Shown here: in pieces, positions 45,813-56,587 of the stretch | Layout: every line of letters begins with the position of its first letter | Position numbering within the stretch: the first letter of the stretch is position 1 | Assembly (NCBI RefSeq): GCF_907164915.1 | Contig: NC_061868.1 | Span: 30,377,939 to 30,441,938 of the forward strand | DNA: 64,000 nucleotides | Direction of reading: 5' to 3' | Source: Impatiens glandulifera | Lineage: Eukaryota; Streptophyta; Magnoliopsida; Ericales; Balsaminaceae | The notes under the pieces: generated by a model | Databases searched by the model: none | Seen by the model: the letters and a program-made list of their open reading frames with translations, nothing else | What the model was told of the DNA's origin: nothing | Made by a program: the position numbers and the translations under genes

Positions 45813-48290
45813 ATGGATAAACCGAAAGGTTTCTTTCTATTTGTTGATAAATTGGGTGATATCACATTTATTATAAATTTGACTATTATCCTTTTGTCTA
45901 GTCTGAAAGCTAATATTGTTTTTTATGACCGATATGAATTAGCTCGTTATTATGGATATTATATCCTACTACTATTGATTTTAATTTCATATGTGCTACC
46001 CCTCTTATTAAAAATTCATATCAACGGTCCTACCTTATTTCAATCAAGCGGATTCTTTAAGATAATGAGACTATGGCGTTTGTATAATGTTTATACGGGT
46101 TTCGACAAGTATATTTTATTTTGAATATTATTTTATAATATTTCAGCAACTAATCTCAGTCACTCTTTTATGATGAAACAGAACTAGAAGTATAATTATT
46201 TCTACGTTCGGCTCACTAAGTTGCTATTTGTAAGTGCATTTGATTCAATAAACTATTATTTTAATTTTATTATTATTTTAAATATATGTATGTTTAATTT
46301 GTAGGTAACGCTTCTCACTGTCCATTTAGAAGAATTCATTTATTTCCGACTTGTAACCCATTATATGGATCCGTCCAAAAGTTGGATTGGAGGTATAGAC
46401 AGTCACTTTTAAGAAAAAAATTTGGTTAGAAAATACATCATTTCGGTGTATTTATCTATCACAACAATTACAACGGTTGGATACGGAGGTTTACATGCTA
46501 TAAACCAATGAGAAATGTTATTAGGAAGTATATACATGCTTATTAACATGACCTTGACTGTCTATATACTCAGAAATTTGAGTAATATTTTCGTTCATAA
46601 CGAAAAACAAAGTATTACTGGGTTTTTTTACATTGCATTAAATTTTTTATTCTAACTGTTTTCTTATTTATAACAAAGACATATTGTAATGGGTTCGTCT
46701 AATTTGGCACGTAATAACAATTTGCCCAAATCTCTACATGATAGGATAATGAGGCAAGTATTGCACAACTTTAAAAATAGTGTTGTTGATGAACAAACGA
46801 AAAATCAACTTCCAAAGTCCATTAGTTCTAGCCTTTTAATTTTTCTTTACAATAATCTTATCCGGAAAGTCTATTTATTTGAAGGAGTATTTAACAACAT
46901 CATCTCACAATTGGTAAGAACATATTAAATACTTTAAGATTTTTATGGTGTTTTGTCTAATTAACTAATTATATGTTTTTTTTTATATCATAAATCAGGT
47001 TTGTAAGATGAAAATAGAATTTTTTTTCCGGTAAATGAATATGTGATAACCACTGCGTTTCATCAGATATGTATGTTTTGATTGATGAAGGGATGGTAAG
47101 TATGAAAATTAATAACTCAATTTTATTATTTATATTTTCTAACTAAATTATAATTGTATTTTTTTCAAGATCTTTTTGACATTGAGGACAATCTTGAGAG
47201 AAATTTAGGGGCCGCTAAATTTGTGGTGAGCTCGATATGGTATGTTTGGGATTGCATTACATAGCCGCTAAGACAACGGAGTCAACCAAATTATTGTGAA
47301 TAAATAGGTCTAAATTTTTCGACATAATTAATGTTAATATTGGTGATAGTCCAATAATACTTGACAATCTGATCAAGGTTAGTTTCATAAATTATATAAT
47401 TTATACTGTTTTTGGTGAACTACTAAATGTGTATTTTTTTTTGTTAGTGTCAGCATTTAAGAGGAACAAATGTGGCAGCATTAAACAAAATTGAGGAATA
47501 GTTAGACTACGGACGTTTAGAGTGGCCTCTTCCGGTCTACTTTGTTACCGAAAGAGGATTTGTGCCTTTAATTTATAAATTACTTCGAGAAAATGGTGAT
47601 CAAGATCAAGCAAATTCTAATGGTAGAACAACTTTGATAAGTTTTTTATTTTATTAAACTTATTATTGATAAATATTTCAAATAATCACAAACCTAAATA
47701 TGTTTAATTTGTATTAATATCATTTTGCAGCAGCCAAGGCAAATGTTGTTATGGTAAATATTTTGTTAAAATACAATGTCTATCCTAACTTTAGAGGTAC
47801 CAATTATACGAAATTATTTATTAATGTTTGTTTTTAAATTTAATGAATTGATATAGTTTTTTCAAAAAACTGTTATAGATGTTGATGGTATAGTCCCACT
47901 TTGAAATGCATTGAAGACAACTTCTTATGAGTGTATTGAAGCACTAGAAAGAAATTGTGGAGATTTATGCCAAGGGGATATGGCTTGTTTATTTTTTATT
48001 CGGTTCAAAGTGATAATAGACAGATGCTACTATTTAAGGTTGTATACTATGGTGTAGATCAAACACTCCATGACAAAAGTGGAGACACACCTCTTCACGT
48101 TGCTATTAGAAAAAGAAATTGCAACGTTGTTAGGTATTTAGTGAATCAAGGGGCAGATGTTTACGCCTTAGACGACCAGGGCTGAGTTGTATTAGTTTAG
48201 CTAATCAACTCAATGACGAAGTCATCCCAAGCATTTGTCGTGGTAAATTTGAAAAATGGCCTAAAGATAAGCATAAATTTGGAAATGAAA
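45813..48290 (+). pseudogene. Shaker-type K+ channel pseudogene (AKT-like)
   Basis: Decayed exons keep the family's order. 45813-46124 holds transmembrane segments and an S4-like FKIMRLWRLYNV. 46310-46600 holds the pore with TITTVGYGGLHA, where the usual GYGD is GYGG. 46689-46928 holds the C-linker (NNLPKSLHDRIMRQVL, LPKSISSSL, KVYLFEGVFNNIISQLV). About 47040-47100 holds a cyclic-nucleotide-binding remnant (MYVLIDEG). 47570-48185 holds ankyrin repeats (SGDTPLHVAIRKRNCNVVRYLVNQGADVYALDDQG-like, in parts). Several splice sites survive, but stops and frameshifts occur in most segments. Shaker channels with ankyrin repeats are AKT1/AKT2 or SKOR/GORK; the C-linker text is closer to AKT. Confidence 0.85.
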
Positions 48291-48554
48291 GCACATCGTC
48301 GCAACTCGTATGCGGAACAAAGCTAATCGATTAGAGGATATGTGAAAGAGTATATTCTGTTTTTTTTTATGTGTTTTGTATGATTTTATTTCATCTGTGA
48401 GAATGATTATGAACTTATTGAAATGGAAGAAACAACTATTTGAATGAGTGATATTGTATGTTTGAGTCTATGGTTATATTGAGTTCATATATGTTTGAGC
48501 TTGTATGTTTGAGTTTAATATTGTTTGAATTATGGAATTCTTCTAGGTTGCACT

Positions 48555-49576
48555 AGGCATGGCAAAGTGGACCCGACGGTTTGGGTACCCGAAGGAACTG
48601 AACCGATCGGTTCAGGTAGTTTCTTTGATTTTCGATTCCAAGGCGAAATCGGGGCGAAACCGATTAGTTTGGGTACCAAATGAATAAACCGAGTCCAGAA
48701 CCGAACCAATCGATCAAGTACGCAACAGGGATGAACTCCTTTGCCATCAGATTCAACTTCAAATTCGTAAACACGTCCGCGATTTGTAGCATTTTCAACT
48801 CCGATTTTGAATCGAGTTCCTTGGATTCGTCATTTTTCTTATCAACAACAAAATAATCGATTTACAGCGATGACTGCATATTAGAACTTAGAAGCTTCAA
48901 TTTTCGTGGGAAACCTCTGCTTCGGCAGTCATCACACTAAAACAACACAAACCCACAAAAAAAACTCATAACTGAATGAAATGATAAATGAGAATCTGAA
49001 AACAGAGAGAATCTATAGAAAATAAAAGTTCCCTTCTCTCTTTCTTTAAATAGTTGATTTTTATTTTGTTGGTAGTGATCTTTGAATGTAATTAAAAAGA
49101 GTCGGGGTGTAATAATTGTGAAGCCTAATCTTCCATTTTTTTTAATCAAAATGGGAATATGATGAGAAAGAAGACCATGTTTCTTTTTTTGCCCTTTGTG
49201 TTGTCAAAAATGTGCAGTTTAGCCCATTATAAAGAAAGAAAGATAGTAACATGAGATTTATGATACTAAAATAAAGTTTGAACCTTAATAGTAACTATGT
49301 ACTAAATTTAAGGATCAAACTAGATGTAAACTTTTTATGGTCATCTCTAAAATGATGAAGGGTTTGATTTGTAAATTTGCTCAATTAGAAACTTTCAGAT
49401 TTGATAAATGATCATATTAAAAAAAATTGAACTTCTAATATAAAAATTGGGTCTGAGTCAGGTCGGGTACCCATCGGGTAGGAAGCGGTCAAGTTCGGGT
49501 CAATAATGAACCCGATTTTTTGGGCCAAATTCGGGTCCGGTTTGGGTCCACGGAAACCCGGAAATTTGTCATGCCT
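48555..49576. mobile_element. Non-autonomous element with AGGCATGGCAAA ends, copy 2, carrying a gene fragment
   Basis: The ends AGGCATGGCAAAG and AAATTTGTCATGCCT match those of copy 1 at 44582, in the same orientation. GGGTACCCG, AACCGAT and GGGTCCGGTTTGGG-like motifs sit just inside. The interior is different from copy 1 and includes a captured PAM2-motif gene fragment on the minus strand. Flanking bases show no clear duplication. Confidence 0.7.
48728..48932 (-). pseudogene. Captured 5' fragment of a PAM2-motif (CID-like) gene
   Basis: Reading the minus strand from ATG (complement of 48930-48932) gives MTAEAEV. Further on, in another frame, the text reads DKKNDESKELDSKSELKM then VFTNLKLNLMAKEFIP. 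The last part matches the PAM2 consensus (LNxxAKEFxP) by which CID/ERD15-type proteins bind poly(A)-binding protein. The frame change and an early stop show it is not a working gene. The rest of such a gene is absent, which suggests capture of a 5' exon by the element around it. Confidence 0.65.
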
Positions 49577-51460
49577 AAAGGAGTGTAGATTGAGTGGACA
49601 AGTTCACTATGCACAAATTAATCAAGAAAACATGTCTGAGATCAATGTTTGCAATTTCATTGACCATGTTTTTGAAGAATAATTCCCGCTTCATTACTGA
49701 AGTTTTGTTTACAATGTCCTCTGATAAATTCAATCTCTAAGAGCGAGCGAGTCCTTAAGGATAATATCGTTTTATTTTGAAATTGTCTTGTTACTCTTTT
49801 AGTTGAAACCCAGGCTAATAGCCAAAGCCTCAACTATGTATAAATTCTCTGCCTTCCCATCAAGAAATTTTGAAAATTATGATGAAATGGTTACTTCAAA
49901 CTTTTTCAGTGAAATATCAAGATTTCTAGAATGCAATTAAGTTTTCTATAAGTGGCAACATATCTACATGAAAAAGGAATCTTTTAACGTTTTTTAACTG
50001 ATATTTTTTTATTAATGAAATTAGTATTCAGAGCCTCGAACTCTAGACCGAGACTAATACAAACATTTCTAGCCTTCCAAATTTGATTGATTGAAATTAT
50101 AATGAAATAAACAAAATCAAATTACACACTTTTAATTTTTTTAATTCAGAAAGTTAAATACCTTCGATTTAAAATGTTATTATTATTAACTTAAAGCCAG
50201 ATTTTCTTTCTGTCTATCCTTTTATTTTGACTTCTTCAATAACCATTTTCTAAAGAAAAATCTCTCCGAACTCATTTTAGCCTAGAATTTCTTCAAATCA
50301 TATGCCAAGAAAATAATCGGTTATAAAACCTCCAACTAATATTCTACAAACATGAAGATGTATCGTTTGTTCTCCACATTCTTCAAGCAAAATCCTGCAT
50401 AGATAGAATCTAACAAACCATGTATATAAGTATTGCAACTCATACTTTAAAAGTTATCATTCTTGGTAGAACCCTTGAGGCATCAACACCCACTTGACAA
50501 TATTACACCAGCACATACCAGAGATTATCAATCAAAACCTACTCACAAGGTTTGATGCAAATCAAAATCCGGTCTTTATACACATATCAAAATCACACTC
50601 TTGCAAACAAACCTTAAAGTCACCCGCTTTAATTAGAAAACACTTTATATGTTGCATCAACTGTCCTCCACAATCTGTAACATCAAATAAGCACTCCACC
50701 TTATTTTTCAACTCCAATTTTCAATAATCATATTGACGAATATCAAATCTCTTAGAAGATAAATCACAAATCTCTATCTTTGAGAAATTCAATTCAAATA
50801 AGTCTCAATACAAATCCAAGATCAAAGAAAAAAAGTTTTAAGAACTTGATTAAAATCAAACAAAGCTTTACTTGTGAAAATTAGAATCAAATAGGCTTTA
50901 AAGAAATCAAACAAGACTTAAAGAAAAAGTCTTAGTTGAAAAAATCTTAGTTACTGACCGACCGCTTCATAAATTCTTGTTGGATTTTTCTCTATATATA
51001 TATTATATTAAATAACAATATAATATATATATATATATATGAAAATATATATTTTCCATTTTTATATTTTAATATACCATATGTCCAAAATTAAAATAAG
51101 TCAAAAGAATATACCTCATCTTTTTCATTCTGGTGTCGTTGCCTACACGACGACTTTTCATCACCTGCACCCATTGGCGCCTTCAAGAAGAACAAAAGAT
51201 CCATTGTCTTCTTCTATCTTCTTCTCAAGACATCATCACCCAAAAATTAAGAAATAATTTAACGACCGTTGACATATCCTTAGCAATTGAAGATTTCGAT
51301 TCAAACCTTCACAACAACTAATTTTTCTACAACCAATATCGTTTTCTCAAATAACCAGCAATCTTCAACAAAAACACAAATATCAAATAACTTCTAAATG
51401 CCGATTAGGGTTTTTATCATATCTTCACAAATAGAGTATATAAAATATTCACAAAACATG
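49577..51460. other. Intergenic DNA without recognisable genes
   Basis: I see no coding region, RNA gene or clear element. Short plus-strand frames (50494-50727, 51039-51257) have no family signature. CAAATAAGTCTC, AAATCAAACAAGACTT and AATCAAACAAAGC recur loosely near 50800-50930. Confidence 0.5.
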
Positions 51461-51463
51461 CTC

Positions 51464-51860
51464 TAATACCACTTATTGAGAAATATTTAATTTAAACACG
51501 CGATAAAAGAAGATATAGAGATAAAGGGGAAGATAATAATAAATAATACAAGATATAACAAGGTTCAACCAACAATGCCTACATTCTAGGGGAGTCGTTC
51601 ATTCAATTGATTTTCATGGAATAGTGGTCCAAGTAACCCTATGTTACGATCTCTCTATTTATATGAGTACATCAAAAGACAAAAAAACTAAACTATTACT
51701 CATAAGCTCAATATATTCTTAAAACCCATTACAATATATAAACTCTAATAAAATATGAGTCCAAAACCTAACTTTTTACTCTTGTGTTTAAAAAATACCC
51801 AAAAAATACATGTATTATCTCCGACCAAAATTTCGATGACCGGCGCTAAAAAATATTTTT
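51464..51860 (-). mobile_element. LTR-like fragment with primer-binding site
   Basis: The minus strand reads AGTGGTATTAGAGCATG at about 51463-51479, a copia PBS variant, preceded (at higher coordinates) by LTR-like sequence ending ATTTCTCAATA. That sequence has a TATAAATAGAGAGA promoter motif (complement near 51648-51665). No second LTR or internal gene is visible, so this is a truncated remnant. Confidence 0.55.
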
Positions 51861-52440
51861 CGATCAGCAAATTTCTCACCAAGGTTCAATTGAAATAGGA
51901 TAATTCAATTATATAGACAAATTTATCCATGAATGAAAAATTAAGAAAGAAGAGCTTTCGACTTTTTTGATGAAGACAAATGAAGCATCTCCTTTTCATT
52001 TTAGATAAGAATCAGAAAAGACTTGTTCAATATCAAGCACCCAAAATTGCATCCTACAATATAGTGAAACAATACATTACATGCAAAAACAAATTCATCA
52101 AATCTGAGTAAAATATGTGCTAATTAAGATAGATAGAGATATATACTAACAGTTAGAGGGAGTCTCATAGCCTCTATCGTGAGGGATTGATTTTGTCGAT
52201 TATGAAAGGTTAATTGGGTTCTAGCCTGTGAAGATTGTGGTCAACTTGAAAGGGAAATCACTTTATCTGAGTAATGGTGGTGATGGTTGCATGCCTCTCG
52301 GTTTCTAAGGCGATAGAGGAAATATTAACGGTCGTCACTGGTGAGAGATGCGCTCTGATTATATTTTCAGTGTCGGTCATCAGAATTTTAGTCGGAGGTA
52401 AGCACATGTATTTTTTGGGTATTTTTTAAACACGGTGTAA
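51776..52440. repeat. Inverted repeat pair of about 75 bp
   Basis: 51782-51850 (GTTTAAAAAATACCCAAAAA, ATACATGTATT, CGACCAAAATTTCGATGACCGG) is the inverted copy of about 52366-52434 (GTCGGTCATCAGAATTTTAG, ACATGTATTTTTTGGG, TATTTTTTAAACAC). About 515 bp separate the arms. The interval contains a GA-rich, moderately GC-richer stretch with no recognised gene. Confidence 0.8.
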
Positions 52441-53540
52441 ATTCTATTTCTTAAAATATATGGTACTCAAGTGTCTTTATTCCAAGAATAAATATATTAT
52501 GGCAAACAATCTAATGATGTTAGAATACCGACCATTCTGAATAATGATAAAAATTATATCTATCTAATTATGTATTAACAATGTTGAAAAAATATTTTTT
52601 CCAAGAGAAAACTCATCATTACATATATTACAAAAATGGTAAAATACTCGCATAACCGTGAAACGGTTAAAAATGCATATAGAAGAAGACAATTTCTAAT
52701 AATTTTTTATTAAATGAAAAACCACTCAAGATTCGCCAATTATATCTCATTTGTTGTCCACATATTTAAGATAAAATGAAAAAATCGAATAAAATTAAAA
52801 CAACCACATCAATGAGTCTAATTATTATTTGGAAGAAAAAAAATCTGCAGACACAATATTTAATACCGCAAACTGACATTGCACAATAAAACAAATAAAC
52901 ATTATCTCCAAACCAATAAAAGAGACATCCTTCAATACTACTTTAGACACTCATTTTTTACCCACCAATTTATAATTTTAAAATAATCATAAGTCAACAA
53001 TTTTCTAAAATTCTTATAACTCCAAATGAATTAAATTTCAAGACTATTTTTAAATAAATTCTAAAAGAAATATATAAATAGACTTATAAAAAACATATAT
53101 ATAAAATTAATGTTATTTGTTTTGTTTTGCAAAAAAATATGCTAAAGAAAAGTGGTTCGTGACCACCATAGTTGGCCACCGGACCACCACAGGAAGTGAG
53201 ACACAAAGACGGAGAGCCAGGTGACCAGGTGACGTTAACCCAACTATTTGGCTAAGTCAATGTGCGCAACGGAAAAGTCAACACAGAGAAGAAAAAGGCA
53301 CATGTGAAGCATAGTCTACATTAGGATGCCTAATGCACCCGACGTTGGCCTACATCTGAACCCCTCCTTTGGACGTGCATCCCGTGGTTGAACATCTTCA
53401 ACAGTCTAGAGTGATAAGATAAAGAGAGAGAATTTAGGGTTTCTTATTAACAAATATAAAATAAAATGAATATAATGAAAGAGTTTATATAGTTAGTGAT
53501 TACAATAGATTGAAATACCCTTAAGTATTAATTGACTAAA
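52441..53540. other. Intergenic DNA; possible LTR fragment at its end
   Basis: No gene is visible. 53140-53400 is GC-richer than its surroundings but has no coding signature. 53405-53545, on the minus strand, has a promoter-like TATATAAACTC and a CT-rich leader and may be an LTR part of the copia remnant that follows. Confidence 0.4.
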
Positions 53541-53544
53541 ATAC

Positions 53545-54510
53545 CCTTAAGAACTATTTCCCCCAAAAACACACTAGGAACCTCGGCTGATAGCATGAAA
53601 GAACGAGTTGTTTCAACAAGATGATGATGTTTTCTTTCAGACACGCCATTTTGTTGAGGAGTGTCGGTACATGAGATTTGGTGAATGGTATCATTAGAGG
53701 CAAGTAACTAAGAGAAATCATTCGAAGTGTATTCACCCCTAAATCACACTCAAAACATTTAATGATTGAAGAGTGTTGAGTTCTCACAAGAACTCAAAAA
53801 TTGGTGAATATAGTAAGAAATTCAGACATTCGTTTAAAAAGATAAACCCAAGTATAACGAGTTAATTCATCAATAAACAAAATATAATATCAAGAACCTC
53901 CTTAGAGGAAACAAGAGAAGGTCCCCACACATCAGAATGCAAAAGATCAAATGGAGTAGTGAAAAAATAAATATTTTTATAAAAAGGCAATGTTGAAAAT
54001 ATAGTCAATTTTCAACCAATACAATTAGAAATTTAATGACTTTCTAGACAACCCAAAACTCCAATAGACACTAAAAAATTTAAATGAGATACGGAAACAT
54101 GACTCAAACGGGAATGTCAAATATAAAATTCCGAAGATGAACGGTTTCAACGAAATGATAACAAGTCAATGATGGAGGCAACAATGATACTTTGAGTTCA
54201 TCCAAAACATAAAGTCCTCATTTCCTACGGCCTATCCCAATCATCTTCTACGACTTTGGGTCTTTAACACAACAATTGAAAGAAGTAAACAAAATTGTGA
54301 GACCAAAATCACACAACTGACTAGCATAACCAATTCTTGTCAATCACATTAGAGTAGCATCGTCAGTCATGACGGAAAATGATGAAACAAAATTAACTAG
54401 CATAAATAAGTTAATATTATGAGACAAGTGATGAGATGCGCATGAAACTAATATCAATAAGGGAGACTATATACATAAATTATTAGACGATGACAAACCT
54501 TATAAGAGGA
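53545..54510 (-). pseudogene. Copia integrase remnant
   Basis: On the minus strand, pieces of the integrase core survive in different frames: a PFDLLHSDVWGP-like block near 53945, FECDLGVN near 53745, and a PQQNGVSERKH-like block near 53660-53680, then SAEVP and VFLG. The reading then ends abruptly at about 53545 in LTR-like sequence. Gag, protease, reverse transcriptase and RNase H are missing. It is a deletion derivative. Confidence 0.75.
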
Positions 54511-54624
54511 GGCCGACATGGCGTGAAGGTGTGACTTGAGGAACTGCTGAAATTGCTTAGATATATATGGATTCAATTTTCAGATTATGTATTTTTTTTT
54601 TCTCTTATATATCTTTTGAAAATG

Positions 54625-55080
54625 GGAAAATACCATATTTATTTATAAAATTAATTAAAGTGTTAAATTTAATCATGAACTACAAATATTATGTTATATA
54701 TATATATATGAACTTGACAAATATTGTTGAAGGAACTTGACAAATATATATATGAACTTGACAAATATTCATATTTATTCAACGAAGGAACTTGACAAAT
54801 ATATATATGAACTTGACAAATATTCATATTTATGAACTACAAAGTATTGTCATGTGTTTGAACACTATGACCAACTTTGAAAATAAATATGGAGGAACAA
54901 AATTTTGACAAAAACTCAACGAAATTAAAGAAAAGAAAGACGGAAAAGCATATTTATTTATAAAATTAATTAAAGTGTTAAATTTATTCATTAATAAAAA
55001 TATTATGTTTATATATATAAATATATATATATATATATGAACTTGACAAATATTCATATTTATCCAATTAACAAAAAAAA
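54625..55080. repeat. Local duplication and short repeats (GAACTTGACAAATAT)
   Basis: ATTTATTTATAAAATTAATT, AAAGTGTTAAATTTA and ATATATGAACTTGACAAATA occur at about 54637-54725 and again at 54952-55050, a diverged duplication about 315 bp apart. GAACTTGACAAATATATATATG also recurs three or four times between 54710 and 54830. Confidence 0.8.
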
Positions 55081-55815
55081 AAAATATATTTTATCATGGG
55101 TTTAATACTTTGACCAACGTCAAAAGTAAATATGGAGGAATTTTGAACAAAAATCAACCAATTTAAAGAAAAGAATAAAAAATAAAAAGCATGATTACAC
55201 ACTTATATTTTCTCACTACCTGATTTAGTAGGACATTTAGTTGCTCAACTTTAACCATAAGAAATGAATTGTAATTGTAATCAACTTTTATATTTCTACG
55301 TAGGTAGAAAATGTGAGATGATAGGAGAGAAAGAAGTTTGATGGTGTTGAATAGTCCGGAGCAATTTATTTACGGAAAATTAAGATGTTGAGAATAATGG
55401 GATTTAAAATATATGTGACGGTCAAGGGTGAATTCAGGATTTTTTTTCTCTAGGCTGAAAAAAATTATAGGTATATATATAATGATTAAAGTCACAAGTA
55501 TCACAATAATTCACATCATCAAATATAATCCAATCATCAGATATTTTCTCTCTCATCTCTCCTATTATTTCTTTCTTAATTAAATTTTTGATTTTAAAGA
55601 CTATAAATATATTTTATTTTATATATTTTTTCTTAATTATTTTCTCTCTCATATATATTCTCACTTATCATCAAATATATATTTTTTATTAATAATTTAT
55701 ATATAATATATATATTAAATGTAATTATCTTTTTCATATATATATATATATATATATTATTTTCATAATTAATTTTATATAAATATATTTTATCTTTTAT
55801 TATAATTTTTTCTCT

Positions 55816-55818
<3 letters not shown>
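55081..55818. other. AT-rich intergenic DNA
   Basis: No gene is visible. CT-rich words (TCTCTCTCATATATAT, CTCTCATC) alternate with AT runs. Confidence 0.5.

Positions 55819-55907
<89 letters not shown>
55819..55907. repeat. (TA)n microsatellite, about 44 units
   Basis: An uninterrupted TA run of about 88 bp. A shorter one lies at about 55738-55758. Confidence 0.97.
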
Positions 55908-55911
<4 letters not shown>

Positions 55912-56075
55912 TTCTTTATTAACATAAATAATTTTTTAGTTAATATAAAAATTAACTAATTAGTAATAAATATTAAATACAAAATATATATACATACACA
56001 CAAAATAATAAAATTATTTCAACAATCTCAAATAGTATAGTAGTTAAAGTATTCACATTTTATGCTTAAGACCAG

Positions 56076-56260
56076 GGTCGGAATTAGTAAATGGTTTGGC
56101 GAGCATTTGAAAGTGTGAGGTCACGAGATAGAGGTCGGGCGGTGGGTGTTTTGTCGAGTGTGAGGTCGGAATTAGTTGTTGATTTGGCGAGCATTTGAAA
56201 GCGTGAGGTCACAAGATGAAGGTCGGGTGGTGGGTGGTTTGTCGAGTGAGAGGTGGAATT
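56076..56260. repeat. 88-bp tandem repeat, two copies plus a diverged third
   Basis: GGTCGGAATTAGT starts at 56076 and 56164, exactly 88 bp apart. Each copy holds TTTGGCGAGCATTTGAAAG, GTGAGGTCAC, AGGTCGGGYGGTGGGTG and TTTGTCGAGTG. Parts recur, more diverged, to about 56420. The block is much richer in G than its surroundings. Confidence 0.85.
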
Positions 56261-56558
56261 AAGATTGGTGATTGAGTTTGACGAGAGATAAGAGATAGGT
56301 CATCAATTGAGGTCCACTAAGATTGATGGGTGGTTCGTCGAGTGGATAGAAAAGACATATGAAAAAGTGTGAGTCACAACATGATGGTCAATTGAGGGGT
56401 TAAGTGGGGTGTCGATGGATAAAACATATGTTAACATTAAGTTTAAGATTAAACTTAATTTTTACAAACTAAACCCAATTTTAAATTAATTAGATTTGAA
56501 TAATATTAATTTTATCAAAAATATTTATAGATAAATAATATTTTAAATATATTCGTAT

Positions 56559-56587
56559 CCGTGTAAATGCACGGGATTCAGGCTAGT
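56559..56587 (+). other. Possible Helitron 3' terminus
   Basis: CCGTGTAAATGCACGG can form a five-base-pair stem with a six-base loop, and GATTCAGG then CTAG followed by T comes directly after. A hairpin a few bases before CTRR, inserted before T, is the Helitron 3' signature. The matching 5' TC end was not identified, and the stem is short, so this is tentative. A related word, TTGCACGGGTCTTTCTA, lies at about 57389. Confidence 0.4.
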
